The notes under the pieces: generated by a model | Seen by the model: the letters and a program-made list of their open reading frames with translations, nothing else | Databases searched by the model: none | What the model was told of the DNA's origin: nothing | Program-made: the position numbers and the translations under genes | Assembly: GCF_018070045.1 (NCBI RefSeq) | Contig: NZ_JAGPYK010000009.1 | Location: 124,001-188,000 of the forward strand | Direction: 5' to 3' | DNA: 64,000 nt | From: Micromonospora sp. U21 | GTDB taxonomy: Bacteria > Actinomycetota > Actinomycetes > Mycobacteriales > Micromonosporaceae | Shown: positions 47,659 through 58,959 of the stretch, in pieces | Numbering within the stretch: position 1 is the stretch's first letter | Layout: each line of letters begins with the position of its first letter

Positions 47659-48846
47659 GTGACCCTCGCCTCGCTGTCCCCCCAGGCGGCCCTGCCCAGT
47701 CCCAGCACCGCGGTCTGGCAGCTCGGGCCGGTGCCGATCCGGGCGTACGCACTGTGCATCATCCTCGGCATCGTGCTGGCCTGCTGGGTGACCGAGCGTC
47801 GCCTGCGCCAGGGCGGCGTTGCGCCCGGCGCGGTGCTCGACATCGCCGTCTGGGCGGTGCCCACCGGCATCATCGGCGCCCGGATCTACCACGTGATCAC
47901 CTCCCCCGAGAAGTACTTCGGCGCCGGCGGTGACCCGATGAAGGCGTTCGCCATCTGGGAGGGCGGTCTCGGCATCTGGGGGGCGGTCGCCGGTGGCGCC
48001 ATCGGTGCCTGGATCGCGGCCCGGCAACTCGGCATCCCATTCAGCGTGGTGGCCGACGCGCTGGCCCCCGGGCTGCCACTCGCCCAGGCGGTCGGCCGTG
48101 TGGGCAACTGGTTCAACAACGAGCTGTTCGGCGCGCAGACCACCCTGCCGTGGGGCCTGGAGATCCACCGGATGGACCCGGACAACCCGGGGCACGCGCT
48201 GCGCGACGACGCCGGCCAACCGATCCTCGAACCGGGCCTGTACCAGCCGACCTTCCTCTACGAGGCGCTGTGGAACCTCGGCGTGGTCGCTCTGGTGCTC
48301 GTCCTCGACCGGCGGCTGAAGCTGGGCCGGGGCCGGGCGTTCGCGCTGTACGTGATGGGTTACACCGCGGGCCGGTTCTGGATCGAGCTGATGCGCACCG
48401 ACGAGGCGAACCAGATCCTCGGTGTCCGGCTCAACGTGTGGACCGCCGCCCTGGTCTTCCTCGGCGCGTTGATCTACTTCGTGCGGGTCCGCGGTCCCCG
48501 GGAGTACCTGATCCCGCTCGGCGCGGCGGCGACGCCGACCCCGCCCACCACGTCCGACCTGTCCCAGGTCGACCTCTCCGAGCGGGAGACCCCTGCGCGC
48601 GCCTCGGCGCCGGAGGGTTACCGGGTGGTCAGCGAGGAGCAGTACCAGGCCTGGCAGGACAGCGGTGTGGTGCCGCCCGAGCCAGCCACCGAGGACGACG
48701 ATCGGCCCGTCGGCGCTGAACCCCTCGACGGGGCGGTGCCCGGTGATGAGTCGTCGGCCGACGACCAGGCGGGGGACGGTACGCCGGAACCCCGCGACGA
48801 CCGGGCCGACGCCGCAGGCGCGCGCCCCGCCGACCGGGACAGCTGA
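47659..48846 (+). CDS. lgt: Lgt, prolipoprotein diacylglyceryl transferase
   Basis: Attaches diacylglycerol to the lipobox Cys of prolipoproteins, the step before LspA (11241). The 395-residue protein has about seven membrane helices in residues 20-285, YHVITSPEKYF, the signature GRVGNWFNNELFGAQTTLPWGLEI with the catalytic Arg, and YTAGRFWIELMRTDEAN. The last 95 residues are an acidic Pro/Glu/Asp-rich cytoplasmic extension typical of actinobacteria. GTG 47659 fits the -10 element. The gene in trp neighbourhoods of actinobacteria is frequent. Confidence 0.96.
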   Translation: MTLASLSPQAALPSPSTAVWQLGPVPIRAYALCIILGIVLACWVTERRLRQGGVAPGAVLDIAVWAVPTGIIGARIYHVITSPEKYFGAGGDPMKAFAIWEGGLGIWGAVAGGAIGAWIAARQLGIPFSVVADALAPGLPLAQAVGRVGNWFNNELFGAQTTLPWGLEIHRMDPDNPGHALRDDAGQPILEPGLYQPTFLYEALWNLGVVALVLVLDRRLKLGRGRAFALYVMGYTAGRFWIELMRTDEANQILGVRLNVWTAALVFLGALIYFVRVRGPREYLIPLGAAATPTPPTTSDLSQVDLSERETPARASAPEGYRVVSEEQYQAWQDSGVVPPEPATEDDDRPVGAEPLDGAVPGDESSADDQAGDGTPEPRDDRADAAGARPADRDS

Positions 48847-48861
48847 GCGGGGGCGGCACCG

Positions 48862-50049
48862 ATGCGAAGCGCGGTGGTGGTCGGCGCCGGGGTCGGTGGC
48901 CTCGCGGTCTCCGGCGCGCTGGCCCGCTCCGGCTGGCAGGTCACCCTGCTGGAACGCGCCGAGCGGGTCCGCCCCGAGCCGACCGCCGTGGTGCTCTGGC
49001 CCAACGGTGTCCGCGCGTTGCAGGCCCTCGGCCTCGGCGCCGGCCTGGCCGCGATCGCCACGCCGTTGCCCGACGGCGGGGTCCGCCGCCCGGACGGGCA
49101 CTGGCTCGTGCAGCCCCGGCCCATCCCGGCTGACCGGATGCCGGTGGTGGTGCACCGCGAAGACCTGCACGACGCCTTGATCGCCGGGCTCGGCGACCGG
49201 GTCGAGCTCCGCACCGGGGTGACCGTGCGCCACGTCCGGGTCGAGGCGGGCGCGCGCCCGGCGGTCGGCGACGGACGGACCATCATCGAGGCCGACCTGG
49301 TGATCGCCGCCGACGGCACGGACAGCGGCATCCGCCGCCAACTCGCCCCCGAATCCGGGGTGGTCAGCTCCGGCTGCGCCGCCTGGCGGGCGGTCATTCC
49401 CTGGTACCGGGCGCCCCGGCTGCCCACCGGCCAGCCGCTCGCCGGTGAGGTTCTCGGCGCGGGCTACCGGTTCGTGGCCGCCTCGCTGGGCGAGCGCGGC
49501 TCCTCGGGCGGCTCCACCCGGGGCGGCATCTACTGGGTGGCGACCGCCGCCGGCGCGCCCCGCCCGGAGCCGCCGGAGACCCAGCTCGCCCTGCTGCGCC
49601 GCTGGTACGCCGGCTGGCCTGAGCCGATCGGCGCGCTGCTCGACGCCACCGACCCGACGGACCTGGTCCAGCAGGAGGTCCGCGAGCTGCGCCCGCTGCC
49701 CCGTGCGTACGGATTCCCGGTCGGGCCGGGCGGGGTGGTGCTGCTCGGCGACGCGGCGCACGCCATGCCGCCGCATCTCGGCCAGGGCGCCTGCCTCGCC
49801 TTCGAGGACGCCGCCACGCTCGCCTCCCTGCTGCGCGAGGCACGACTGCCCGACGCCGTGCAGGCGTACGACCGGGTGCGCCGTCCCCGGGCGGCGACCG
49901 TGGTGCGGCAGACCCGGCGGATGTCGGCGGTGCTCCAGACCCGGGGCCGGCTGGCGCTGCGCGCCCGGGACGCCGCACTCGGCACGATCAACTCGCGGCT
50001 GCTCTCCAGCGCCGCCGCCTCCGCCGCCCAGTGGCGTCCACCCGCCTGA
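48862..50049 (+). CDS. FAD-dependent monooxygenase (PHBH fold)
   Basis: A 395-residue class A flavoprotein monooxygenase. The N-terminal GXGXXG is VVVGAGVGGLAVSGALARSG (residues 4-23), the middle DG motif AADGTDSGIRR (about 150), and the GD motif VLLGDAAHAMPPHLGQGACLAFEDA (about 295-320) binds FAD. The substrate loop is not diagnostic; relatives hydroxylate salicylate, kynurenine, or polyketides. No partner gene is adjacent. ATG 48862 is 16 bases after lgt, so the two may be cotranscribed. It converges with the GNAT gene. Confidence 0.88.
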   Translation: MRSAVVVGAGVGGLAVSGALARSGWQVTLLERAERVRPEPTAVVLWPNGVRALQALGLGAGLAAIATPLPDGGVRRPDGHWLVQPRPIPADRMPVVVHREDLHDALIAGLGDRVELRTGVTVRHVRVEAGARPAVGDGRTIIEADLVIAADGTDSGIRRQLAPESGVVSSGCAAWRAVIPWYRAPRLPTGQPLAGEVLGAGYRFVAASLGERGSSGGSTRGGIYWVATAAGAPRPEPPETQLALLRRWYAGWPEPIGALLDATDPTDLVQQEVRELRPLPRAYGFPVGPGGVVLLGDAAHAMPPHLGQGACLAFEDAATLASLLREARLPDAVQAYDRVRRPRAATVVRQTRRMSAVLQTRGRLALRARDAALGTINSRLLSSAAASAAQWRPPA

Positions 50050-50092
50050 TCCGCAGGGGCGGGTCGACCTCGGGCGGTGGCCGGGGGAGCCG

Positions 50093-50938
50093 TCAGGGGA
50101 TGAGCGCGGCGGGCTCGGCGATGCAGGCGGTGCCGATGCGACGGAAGCCGACCCGCAGGTAGACCCGGGCGATCTCGTCGCTGCCCGCGGAGAGGAAGAC
50201 CAGGTCGGTGCCCGCGGCGAGCAGCTCCTTGGCGATGGTGGCGGTCAGCGCGGCGCCCAGCCCGCGCCGCCGGGCGGCCGGCAGCGTGGCCACCCCGGCG
50301 ATCTCGGCGACGTCGTCCACCCGCATCGCCATGCCGCTGGCCAGCGCGCCCTCGGCCGGCGTACCGGCCAGCGCGGAGATCCGCCGGCCGTCGGCGACCC
50401 TGGTCCGTTCCTCGTCCAGCGCGGCCAACTCCAGCTCGGTGACCACGGCGTCCCGCTCGGCCGGGCCAGCGTCGCCGCGCGCGGTGCCGGCGGCGGCGAA
50501 CGACACCGCCGCCACCGCCCGCCGGGCGGCCACGTCGGCGGCGAAGCCCGGCGAGTCCGCCGCCAGCACCCGCACCGGTACGTCGGACAGCGTCGCCGGG
50601 TCGGGCAGGGCGGCCGGGTCGAGCACCATCAGCGGCGCCTCCAGCACGTTCAGCCCCGCCGAGCGGGCCACCGCCAGCAGCTCCGGGGTCGTCTCGTGCA
50701 CCCACTCGAAGGCCTCCGGCAGGCCCAGCGCCCGCTGCCGTTCGCGGGCCGAGGTGATGTCGGCCAGCGACGGCGGCTCGGTCGCGTCGAGCCGGGGCCG
50801 GGCGTAGAACGGCCAGCCGGCACCATCGCGGACGAACAACACCAGCCCGCCATGCTCCTCCGCACCGGCAACGTCGCGGGGCACCGCGTCGTAGAAGCGT
50901 TCCAACCGGTCGAAGATGTCCTTGTGCAGCGGATCCAC
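50093..50938 (-). CDS. GNAT family N-acetyltransferase
   Basis: A 281-residue acetyltransferase. The N-terminal half is diverged and may be a degenerate GNAT copy; the C-terminal half has the acetyl-CoA motif VATLPAARRRGLGAALTATIAKELLAAG (R/Q-X-X-G-X-G/A type) and the final strand YLRVGFRRIGTACI. The acceptor is unknown. The GTG start at 50938 is six bases after a TAGTCT hexamer on the minus strand, so it is probably leaderless. It is divergent from gltB; shared regulation is possible. Confidence 0.82.
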   Translation of the reverse strand: MDPLHKDIFDRLERFYDAVPRDVAGAEEHGGLVLFVRDGAGWPFYARPRLDATEPPSLADITSARERQRALGLPEAFEWVHETTPELLAVARSAGLNVLEAPLMVLDPAALPDPATLSDVPVRVLAADSPGFAADVAARRAVAAVSFAAAGTARGDAGPAERDAVVTELELAALDEERTRVADGRRISALAGTPAEGALASGMAMRVDDVAEIAGVATLPAARRRGLGAALTATIAKELLAAGTDLVFLSAGSDEIARVYLRVGFRRIGTACIAEPAALIP

Positions 50939-50944
50939 CGCGCG

Positions 50945-50950
50945 AGACTA
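50945..50950 (-). promoter_or_regulatory. -10 element for the GNAT gene
   Basis: TAGTCT on the minus strand, six bases before the GTG at 50938. Confidence 0.55.
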
Positions 50951-51082
50951 CACGTCCCAGAGTCTGGACGGTGTGATCAATCTTGAGTGGCCTTGCGCGC
51001 CCCGCCCTAACGTAGACTCAATAGACCCACGGGCCGACGTCGTCCCCACCATGCTCCAACCTGAGTGACGACAGGAGGCCCG

Positions 51083-54000
51083 GTGGCCTTTCCGTACCCG
51101 CACAGCCCGCAGGCGTCCCCGACGCCTGGCCCCCGCCCGTCCGCCCAGGGCCTGTACGACCCGGCGCTGGAGCACGACGCCTGCGGAGTGGCCTTCGTGG
51201 CGGACCTGCACGGCCGGCGTTCGCACGCGGTGGTCGCCAACGGGCTCGGCGCGCTCTGTCGGCTGGACCATCGGGGTGCCCGGGGCGCGGAGCCGAACAC
51301 CGGCGACGGCGCGGGCATCATGATCCAGGTCCCGGACGCGTTCCTGCGCGCGGTGGCCGACGTCGCGCTGCCACCGTCCGGCGAGTACGCCACCGGCCTG
51401 GTCTTCCTCCCCGACAACGACGCCGCAGAGGCTCGCGCCCGCCGGGTGGTCGAGAAGTACGCGCTCGTCGAGGGGGCCGACCTGCTCGGCTGGCGGGACG
51501 TGCCGATCGACCCGACCGGGCTGGGCGAGACCGCGCTGGCGGCGATGCCCCGGGTCCGGCAGCTCTTCCTGGCCGCGCGCCGGCTCACCGACTCGCCCGC
51601 CGGGCCGGCCGGTTCCGCGCTGCGCGGCATCGAACTGGACCGGGTGGCGTTCTGCCTGCGCAAGCAGGCCGAGCGGGAGACCGCCGAGCGGGGCGTGCCG
51701 GCGTATTTCCCGTCGCTGTCCAGCCGGACCATGGTCTACAAGGGGATGTTCACCCCCGACCAGTTGCCGGCGTTCTACCCGGACCTGCGCGACGAGCGGG
51801 TGGACAGCGCGATCGCGCTGGTGCACTCCCGGTTCTCCACCAACACGTTCCCGTCCTGGCCGCTGGCGCACCCGTACCGGTTCATCGCGCACAACGGCGA
51901 GATCAACACGATCCGTGGCAACCGCAACTGGATGCAGGCCCGTGAGGCGCTGCTGCGTTCGCCGAACCTGCCGGGCAACATCCGGCGGGTCTTCCCGGTC
52001 TGCACCCCCGGCGCCTCCGACTCGGCGAACTTCGACGAGGTCCTGGAGCTGCTGCACCTGGCCGGGCGGAGCCTGCCGCACGCGGTGCTCATGATGATCC
52101 CCGAGGCGTGGGAGAACGACCCCGGCATGCAGCCGGACAAGCGCGCCTTCTACCGCTTCCACGCCAGCCTCATGGAGCCGTGGGACGGGCCGGCGTCGGT
52201 GGCCTTCACCGACGGCGAGATCGTCGGCGCGGTGCTGGACCGCAACGGGCTGCGCCCGGGGCGCTGGTGGCGTACGGACGACGGGCTGGTGGTGCTCGGC
52301 TCCGAGGCGGGCGTGCTCGACCTCGACCCGGCCCGGGTGGTCGCCAAGGGGCGGCTCCAGCCCGGGAAGATGTTCCTGGTCGACACCGTCGCCGGCCGGA
52401 TCGTGCACGACGAGGAGATCAAGTCTGAGCTGGCCGCCGCGCAGCCGTACGGCGAGTGGCTGCACGCCGGGCTGATCGAGCTGGACGACCTGCCCGCGCG
52501 CGAGCACACGGTGTACACGCACGACTCGGTCCGCCGCCGCCAGCAGACCTTCGGGTACACGCAGGAGGAGCTGAAGATCCTGCTCGCGCCGATGGCCCGC
52601 ACCGGCGCCGAGCCGCTCGGCTCGATGGGCACGGACACCCCGATCTCACCGCTGTCCACCCGGCCGCGGCTGCTCTACGACTACTTCCACCAGCTCTTCG
52701 CCCAGGTCACCAACCCTCCGCTGGACGCCATCCGGGAGGAGTTGGTGACCAGCCTGGCGTCGACGATCGGGCCGGAGGGCAACCTGCTCGACCCGGGCGC
52801 GGCGAGCTGCCGGCAGATCGTGCTGCCGCACCCGGTGATCGACAACGACGAGCTGGCGAAGATCCTCTCCATTGACGAGGACGGCGACCTGCCCGGCTTC
52901 AAGGCGGTCCGGGTCTCCGGGCTGTACCGCGTCCGGGAGGGCGCCGCCGGGATCAAGGCGCGGCTGACCGAGATCTGCCGGCACGTCTCCGAGGCGATCG
53001 AGGACGGCGTGCGCATCCTGGTGCTCTCCGACCGGGACTCCAACGCCGACCTGGCGCCGATCCCGTCGCTGCTGCTCACCGCCGCCGTGCACCAGCATCT
53101 GGTGCGCGAGCAGACCCGCACCCAGGCGGCGCTGATCGTGGAGTCCGGCGACTGCCGGGAGGTGCACCACGCGGCGGTGCTGATCGGGTACGGCGCTGCG
53201 GCGGTCAACCCGTACCTGGCCTTCGAGTCGGTGGAGGACCTGATCTCCACCGGCGCGCTGGCCGGCGTGGAACCGGCCGCCGCGGTGCGCAACTACGCCA
53301 AGGCGCTCGGCAAGGGCGTTCTGAAGATCATGTCGAAGATGGGCATCTCGACGGTCTCCTCGTACTGCGGTGCGCAGGTCTTCGAGGCGGTCGGCCTGGA
53401 CACCCGGCTGGTCCAGCGCTACTTCCGGGGCACCCCCAGCCGGATCGGCGGGGTGGGGCTGGCCGGCGTCCACGCCGAGGTGGCCGCCCGGCACGCGCTG
53501 GCCTGGCCGCCGGCGGGTACCCCGGCCTCGGACCGGCTGGAGGTCGGCGGCGAGTACCAGTGGCGGCGCGAGGGTGAGCTGCACCTGTTCAACCCGGAGA
53601 CGGTCTTCCTGCTCCAGCACGCCACCCGCAGCCGGCAGTACGACATCTTCCGGCAGTACACCGCCAAGGTCGACGAACTCGCCGCGCGGGCCGGTTCGCT
53701 GCGCGGGCTGTTCACCCTGCGCACCGGCGTCCGTCCGGCGGTGCCGATCGAGGAGGTCGAGCCGGCCACCGAGATCGTCAAGCGGTTCGCCACGGGCGCC
53801 ATGTCGTACGGGTCGATCTCCGCCGAGGCGCACGAGACGCTCGCCATCGCGATGAACCGGCTGGGCGGCAAGTCCAACACCGGCGAGGGCGGCGAGGACG
53901 TCGAGCGGCTGCACGACCCGGCCCGCCGCTCCGCGGTGAAGCAGATCGCGAGCGGCCGGTTCGGCGTCACGAGTGAATACCTGGTCAACGCCGACGACCT

Positions 54001-55765
54001 CCAGATCAAGATGGCCCAGGGCGCCAAGCCCGGCGAGGGCGGGCAGTTGCCCGGCAACAAGGTCTGGCCGTGGATCGCCCGGACGCGGCACGCCACCCCG
54101 GGTGTCGGTCTGATCTCCCCACCGCCGCATCACGACATCTACTCCATCGAGGACCTCGCCCAGCTGGTGCACGACCTGAAGTGCGTCAACCCGGCCGCCC
54201 GGGTGCACGTCAAGCTGGTCAGCGAGGTCGGCGTCGGCACCGTCGCCGCGGGGGTGGCCAAGCTCAAGGCGGACGTCATCCTGATCTCCGGCCACGACGG
54301 AGGCACCGGGGCATCCCCGATGAACTCGCTCAAGCACGCCGGCACCCCCTGGGAGCTGGGTTTGGCCGAGGCGCAGCAGACGCTGCTGCTCAACAAGCTG
54401 CGCGACCGGGTCACCGTGCAGGTCGACGGCCAGCTCAAGACCGGCCGGGACGTGCTGGTCGCGGCGCTGCTCGGCGCGGAGGAGTTCGGCTTCGCCACCG
54501 CGCCGCTGATCGTCGCCGGCTGCGTGATGATGCGGGTCTGCCACCTGGACACCTGCCCGGTCGGCATCGCCACCCAGAACCCGGTGCTGCGGGAACGGTT
54601 CACCGGCACCCCGGAGTTCGTGGAGAACTTCTTCCTGTTCCTCGCCGAGGAGGTCCGCGGCTACCTGGCCGAGCTGGGCTTCCGCTCGATCGAAGAGGCG
54701 ATCGGCCAGTCCGAGCTGCTCGACGTGGCCCCGGCGGTGACGCACTGGAAGGCGCACGGGCTCGACCTGGCTCCCGTCCTGCACCTGCCGGAACTGCCGG
54801 CTGGCGCTGCCCGACGTGGGGTACGCGCCCAGGACCACGGCCTGGAGCACGCGCTGGACAACGAGCTGATCGCGCTCGCGCGCCCGGCGCTGACCGACGG
54901 CGCGCCGGTGCGGGTCGAGGTGGCGGTGCGCAACGAGCACCGCAGTATCGGCGCCATGCTCGGCGGCGAGGTGACCCGCCGCTTCGGCGGCGCCGGCCTG
55001 CCCGACGACACCGTCGAGTTCGTGCTGCACGGCACCGCCGGGCAGTCGTTCGGCGCGTTCCTGCCGCGCGGGGTGACCCTGCGGCTGCACGGCGACGCCA
55101 ACGACTACGTGGGCAAGGGTCTCTCCGGCGGGCGGATCATCGTCCGTCCGGACGCCGCCGCGCCGTTCCTCGACGCCGACGCCGAACCGGGCGCGCGCGC
55201 CGAGGACCAGATCATCGCGGGCAACACCATCCTGTACGGGGCGACCGCGGGTGAGGTGTTCCTGCGCGGCCGGGTGGGGGAGCGCTTCGCGGTGCGCAAC
55301 TCCGGCGCGGTCGCCGTGGTCGAGGGCGTCGGCGACCACGGCTGCGAGTACATGACCGGTGGGACGGTGGTGGTGCTCGGCGTGACCGGCCGCAACTTCG
55401 CCGCCGGGATGTCCGGCGGCACGGCGTTCGTGCACCACCTGGACCGGGCCCGGGTCAACGCGGAGCTGGTCGACCTGGCGCCGCTGGGCGAGCAGGAGCA
55501 GGCGCTGTTGCACGAGCTGGTCCAGCGGCACGTGGCCGAGACCGGGTCGGCGGTCGCCGAGGAGCTGCTCAAGCGCTGGCCGGAGGCGGTGGCGGAGTTC
55601 ACCGCGGTGGTGCCCCGCGACTACCGACGGGTGCTGGAGATCATGAGGGCCGCCGAAGCCGCCGGCCGCGACGTCGACGACGCGGTGATGAGCGCGCTCA
55701 GCGCGCCGGCCGCGCCGGTGCCGCCCGCCCCGCGGGTGGCAGCCCAGGAGGTGGCTCGTGCCTGA
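51083..55765 (+). CDS. gltB: GltB, glutamate synthase (NADPH) large subunit
   Basis: Makes glutamate from 2-oxoglutarate and glutamine. The 1560-residue protein carries an N-terminal propeptide of 33 residues before Cys34 ([10 protein letters not shown]), the glutaminase nucleophile exposed by cleavage. After the class II amidotransferase domain (to about 430) come the central domain, the FMN-binding synthase domain with [15 protein letters not shown] and [13 protein letters not shown], the 3Fe-4S ligands [15 protein letters not shown], and the beta-helix GXG domain near the end. GGAGG (51074-51078) supports GTG 51083. TAGACT at 51013-51018 is a promoter candidate. Confidence 0.98.
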   Translation: MAFPYPHSPQASPTPGPRPSAQGLYDPALEHDACGVAFVADLHGRRSHAVVANGLGALCRLDHRGARGAEPNTGDGAGIMIQVPDAFLRAVADVALPPSGEYATGLVFLPDNDAAEARARRVVEKYALVEGADLLGWRDVPIDPTGLGETALAAMPRVRQLFLAARRLTDSPAGPAGSALRGIELDRVAFCLRKQAERETAERGVPAYFPSLSSRTMVYKGMFTPDQLPAFYPDLRDERVDSAIALVHSRFSTNTFPSWPLAHPYRFIAHNGEINTIRGNRNWMQAREALLRSPNLPGNIRRVFPVCTPGASDSANFDEVLELLHLAGRSLPHAVLMMIPEAWENDPGMQPDKRAFYRFHASLMEPWDGPASVAFTDGEIVGAVLDRNGLRPGRWWRTDDGLVVLGSEAGVLDLDPARVVAKGRLQPGKMFLVDTVAGRIVHDEEIKSELAAAQPYGEWLHAGLIELDDLPAREHTVYTHDSVRRRQQTFGYTQEELKILLAPMARTGAEPLGSMGTDTPISPLSTRPRLLYDYFHQLFAQVTNPPLDAIREELVTSLASTIGPEGNLLDPGAASCRQIVLPHPVIDNDELAKILSIDEDGDLPGFKAVRVSGLYRVREGAAGIKARLTEICRHVSEAIEDGVRILVLSDRDSNADLAPIPSLLLTAAVHQHLVREQTRTQAALIVESGDCREVHHAAVLIGYGAAAVNPYLAFESVEDLISTGALAGVEPAAAVRNYAKALGKGVLKIMSKMGISTVSSYCGAQVFEAVGLDTRLVQRYFRGTPSRIGGVGLAGVHAEVAARHALAWPPAGTPASDRLEVGGEYQWRREGELHLFNPETVFLLQHATRSRQYDIFRQYTAKVDELAARAGSLRGLFTLRTGVRPAVPIEEVEPATEIVKRFATGAMSYGSISAEAHETLAIAMNRLGGKSNTGEGGEDVERLHDPARRSAVKQIASGRFGVTSEYLVNADDLQIKMAQGAKPGEGGQLPGNKVWPWIARTRHATPGVGLISPPPHHDIYSIEDLAQLVHDLKCVNPAARVHVKLVSEVGVGTVAAGVAKLKADVILISGHDGGTGASPMNSLKHAGTPWELGLAEAQQTLLLNKLRDRVTVQVDGQLKTGRDVLVAALLGAEEFGFATAPLIVAGCVMMRVCHLDTCPVGIATQNPVLRERFTGTPEFVENFFLFLAEEVRGYLAELGFRSIEEAIGQSELLDVAPAVTHWKAHGLDLAPVLHLPELPAGAARRGVRAQDHGLEHALDNELIALARPALTDGAPVRVEVAVRNEHRSIGAMLGGEVTRRFGGAGLPDDTVEFVLHGTAGQSFGAFLPRGVTLRLHGDANDYVGKGLSGGRIIVRPDAAAPFLDADAEPGARAEDQIIAGNTILYGATAGEVFLRGRVGERFAVRNSGAVAVVEGVGDHGCEYMTGGTVVVLGVTGRNFAAGMSGGTAFVHHLDRARVNAELVDLAPLGEQEQALLHELVQRHVAETGSAVAEELLKRWPEAVAEFTAVVPRDYRRVLEIMRAAEAAGRDVDDAVMSALSAPAAPVPPAPRVAAQEVARA

Positions 55766-57260
55766 CCCGAACGGTTTCCTGCGTTACGACCGGCGACTGC
55801 CGGCCCGCCGCCCGGTGCCGGTGCGGATCAGCGACTGGCGTGAGGTGTACCCGCCGGCCGGCGAGGCGCTGGTCCGCGAGCAGGCCACCCGCTGCATGGA
55901 CTGCGGCATCCCGTTCTGTCACGACGGCTGCCCGCTGGGCAACCGGATCCCGGACTGGAACGACCTGGTCCGCACGGGCAGCTGGGACGCGGCCGTGGAG
56001 TCGCTGCACGCCACCAACAACTTCCCGGAGTTCACCGGCCGGCTCTGCCCGGCGCCCTGTGAGGCGGCCTGCGTACTGAGCATCGCCGGCGGTCAGCCGG
56101 TGACCATCAAGCAGGTCGAGGTGGAGATCGCCGACGCCGCGGCGGCGCGCGGGTTCGCGCCTCGCCCGGTGCCGGCGCCGTCCGGCCGGTCGGTCGCCGT
56201 GGTCGGTTCCGGACCGGCCGGCCTGGCCGCCGCCCAGCAGTTGGTCCGCGCCGGTCACGCGGTGACGGTGTACGAGCGCGACGACGCGATCGGCGGCCTG
56301 CTCCGGTACGGCATCCCCGACTTCAAGCTGGAGAAGCGGCACATCGACGCCCGGCTGGCCCAGCTCGCCGCCGAGGGGGTGCGCTTCCGCACCGGGGTGA
56401 ACGTCGGGGCCGACGTCACCGCCGAGCAGTTGCGCGCCGAGCACGATGCGGTGTTGCTGGCCTGCGGCGCGTTGCAGGGCCGGGACACCCCGGAGACCCC
56501 GGGCCGGGCGTTGCGTGGCGTACACCAGGCGATGGCACATCTGGTGGCCGCGAACCGCGTGGTCGCCGCCGGCGAGGCCCGGCCGTCCGTCGCGGTGCTT
56601 CCGGACGGCACCCCGATCGACGCGGCCGGCAGGCACGTCGTGATCATCGGCGGTGGTGACACCGCGGCCGACTGTCTCGGCGTCGCGCACCGGCAGGGCG
56701 CGGCCGGCGTGCACCAGCTCGACCTGTACCCGCAGCCGCCGCAGGAGCGCGACGAGGCGCGGGACCCGTGGCCGACCTGGCCGTGGGTCCTGCGCAGCTA
56801 CCCGGCGCACGAGGAGGGCGGCGAGCGGGTCTTCGCGGTGGCGGTGCAGGAGTTCGTGGACGACGGCACCGGTCAGGTGCGGGCGGTGCGGATCGCCGAG
56901 GTGACCGTGGAGAAGCGCGACGGCCGACGAGTGGTCACCGCGGTGCCCGGCTCGGAGCGGGAGCTGCCGGCGGACCTGGTGCTGCTGGCGATCGGCTTCG
57001 AGGGCACCGAGCAGCAGCCGCTGCTGGCCCAGTTCGGGGTCACCCGTAACCCCCGGGGCGCCGTCGACGCGCGGGACGACTGGCAGACCGGCGCCGACGG
57101 GGTGTTCGTCGCCGGCGACATGCACCGGGGCGCCTCGCTGATCGTCTGGGCCATCGCCGAGGGGCGTGCGGCCGCCGCCGCCATCCACGGCTACCTCGGC
57201 GGTCCCGGCGCGCTGCCGGCCCCGGTCGCCCCGGCCGCACAGCCGCTCGCCGCGCGCTGA
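55758..57260 (+). CDS. gltD: GltD, glutamate synthase small subunit
   Basis: FAD/NADPH subunit that reduces GltB through iron-sulfur clusters. The 500-residue protein has N-terminal cysteines for two 4Fe-4S clusters ([23 protein letters not shown]), the FAD motif [17 protein letters not shown] (about 150), [15 protein letters not shown] and the NADPH motif [15 protein letters not shown] (about 295). The GTG start overlaps the gltB stop by eight bases. The C-terminus [21 protein letters not shown] is canonical. Confidence 0.97.
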   Translation: MPDPNGFLRYDRRLPARRPVPVRISDWREVYPPAGEALVREQATRCMDCGIPFCHDGCPLGNRIPDWNDLVRTGSWDAAVESLHATNNFPEFTGRLCPAPCEAACVLSIAGGQPVTIKQVEVEIADAAAARGFAPRPVPAPSGRSVAVVGSGPAGLAAAQQLVRAGHAVTVYERDDAIGGLLRYGIPDFKLEKRHIDARLAQLAAEGVRFRTGVNVGADVTAEQLRAEHDAVLLACGALQGRDTPETPGRALRGVHQAMAHLVAANRVVAAGEARPSVAVLPDGTPIDAAGRHVVIIGGGDTAADCLGVAHRQGAAGVHQLDLYPQPPQERDEARDPWPTWPWVLRSYPAHEEGGERVFAVAVQEFVDDGTGQVRAVRIAEVTVEKRDGRRVVTAVPGSERELPADLVLLAIGFEGTEQQPLLAQFGVTRNPRGAVDARDDWQTGADGVFVAGDMHRGASLIVWAIAEGRAAAAAIHGYLGGPGALPAPVAPAAQPLAAR

Positions 57261-57450
57261 CCAGGGCGTAACCGACGGACCGGAATATCTGGCCGGCGCG
57301 GGGGTTTACCGCGTCGGCCGGTCGGGCTGGGCCGGTGAGGCCGGTCACGAGTATGGGCAGATCGGTTTAATTGCCGCAAGACTTGTCCGCTGCCGGGCCG
57401 CGCCGCGATCGGGCGTGATCTTCATGCTCGATTGCACGGGAGGGTTCGTC

Positions 57451-58890
57451 GTGGCCAAAGGTGCCACCTTCGCTGCGCTGCGCCATCGGAACTACCGGAT
57501 CTGGGCGCTCGCCGGGTTCGTCTCCGTCATCGGGACCTGGATGCAGGTTCTCGGAGTCAACTGGTACGTGCTGAAGGAGACCGGCTCGGCGACATCCATG
57601 GGTTTCGCCGTGCTGCTCCAGGCCGCGCCCACGCTGCTGCTCAGCCTCTGGGGCGGTGTGCTGGCCGACCGGCTCCCCGCCCGCCCTCTGCTGATCGCCG
57701 CACAGGTGGCCCACGCGGCACTCGCCGCGGGGCTTGCGGCGGTCGCCCTGACCGGTGTCGGCGGCCTGCCGCTGATCTTCACGATCTCCCTGCTCACCGG
57801 CGCCGTCTCGGCGATCGAGGGCCCGGTGATGGGTCGTTGGTCCTCCACCCTGGTGGACCGGGAGACGCTCGGCAACGCGCTGGCGCTCGGCTCGCTCACC
57901 AACTCCGCCGGTCGCATCCTCGGAATGAGCCTCGGTGCCGTCGTGGTGGCCGCCGTCGGCCCCGCGCTGCTCTTCGGCATCAACGCGGCGAGCTTCCTCG
58001 CCGTGGTGGTGGCGCTCTTCGGCGTACGCCAGGGGGCCCTGCACGGCCACCAGGCGGCGCCGCCGGACGGCGGCCGGAGCCGCGGCGGTGTTCGCGCCGG
58101 GTTCGCCTACCTGCGCGGGCAGCCGGTGCTGTTGCTCGCCCTCGCCCTGGCGTTCGTGCTGGGCAGCCTGGGACGCAACTACCAGGTGACGATGGCGGCG
58201 ATGAGCGAGGGGCCCCTCAACGCCGGGGCGTCCGGCTACGGCCTGCTGTCGACCGTGTTCGCGGTCGGGACGGTGCTGGGTGCGCTCGTCGCCGCCCGCC
58301 GGCGTGACCTGGGCTACCGGACCCTGGTCACCGCGGGCCTGCTGGCCAGCATGCTGCAGATCGTCGCCGGTCTCGCGCCGGGCACCTGGAGTTTCGCGGC
58401 GGTGATCCTGCCGATCGCCGCCGCCGCGGTGGTCATCGACACCACCGTCGGTACCCGCGCCCAACTCGACACCGACGGCGCGATGCGGGGTCGGGTACTC
58501 GCCGCGCTGGCGGTCACCGGCTCGGTCTCCGCGATGGTCGGCGCGCCGCTGCTCGGCTGGCTCTCCGAGCACGCCGGGCCCCGGCAGACGCTCGTCCTGG
58601 CCGGATCCGTCGCGGCGATCGCCACCGTCGCGGCGGCCGTCGCCCTGGACCAGCAGCGCGGTCGCGGGCTGCGCCGAGGGCTCATCCCAACGCTGGTCGG
58701 CCCGCCGCTGAGGTGGCCGGTACGGCGGGTGCCACGGACGGCGGCCGCCATCGCCCCGCCCGCAGGGGCGCTCGACGGCGGCCAGTTGACGCTGCGGCCG
58801 GTGCTGATGCCGGCGCGCGACAGCCCACAGGCCACCGGGCTGGCCCCGGCCGATCTGACCGGTCCGGCCCTCGCGCCCACCTGCCGCTGA
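57451..58890 (+). CDS. MFS transporter (MFS_3/EntS-like)
   Basis: A 479-residue major facilitator with 12 helices in residues 15-410, resembling the EntS/MFS_3 branch used for drug or siderophore export. It opens with FAALRHRNYRIWALAGFVSVIGTWMQVLGVNW, written here in part, with the motif-A-like loop GGVLADRLPARPLL and a PVMGRWSSTLVDRE segment. GGGAGGG (57438-57444) favours GTG 57451 over an ATG at 57424. The last 65 residues are cytoplasmic and Pro-rich. Substrate unknown. The 190-base gap to gltD contains only its promoter region. Confidence 0.87.
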   Translation: MAKGATFAALRHRNYRIWALAGFVSVIGTWMQVLGVNWYVLKETGSATSMGFAVLLQAAPTLLLSLWGGVLADRLPARPLLIAAQVAHAALAAGLAAVALTGVGGLPLIFTISLLTGAVSAIEGPVMGRWSSTLVDRETLGNALALGSLTNSAGRILGMSLGAVVVAAVGPALLFGINAASFLAVVVALFGVRQGALHGHQAAPPDGGRSRGGVRAGFAYLRGQPVLLLALALAFVLGSLGRNYQVTMAAMSEGPLNAGASGYGLLSTVFAVGTVLGALVAARRRDLGYRTLVTAGLLASMLQIVAGLAPGTWSFAAVILPIAAAAVVIDTTVGTRAQLDTDGAMRGRVLAALAVTGSVSAMVGAPLLGWLSEHAGPRQTLVLAGSVAAIATVAAAVALDQQRGRGLRRGLIPTLVGPPLRWPVRRVPRTAAAIAPPAGALDGGQLTLRPVLMPARDSPQATGLAPADLTGPALAPTCR

Positions 58891-58947
58891 GACAGCCGTC
58901 ACCCCGGGGAACCAGCCTGCGGGGCCGGACCGTTTGAAGATCATCGC

Positions 58948-58953
58948 TACGCT
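58948..58953 (+). promoter_or_regulatory. -10 element for a small membrane protein gene
   Basis: TACGCT, six bases, ATG at 58960; leaderless spacing. Confidence 0.55.
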
Positions 58954-58959
58954 CCGAGG

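Noticed and set aside
52646..55531. Long minus-strand open frame of 961 codons
   Set aside because: Antisense shadow of gltB, no recognisable domain and unsuitable composition.
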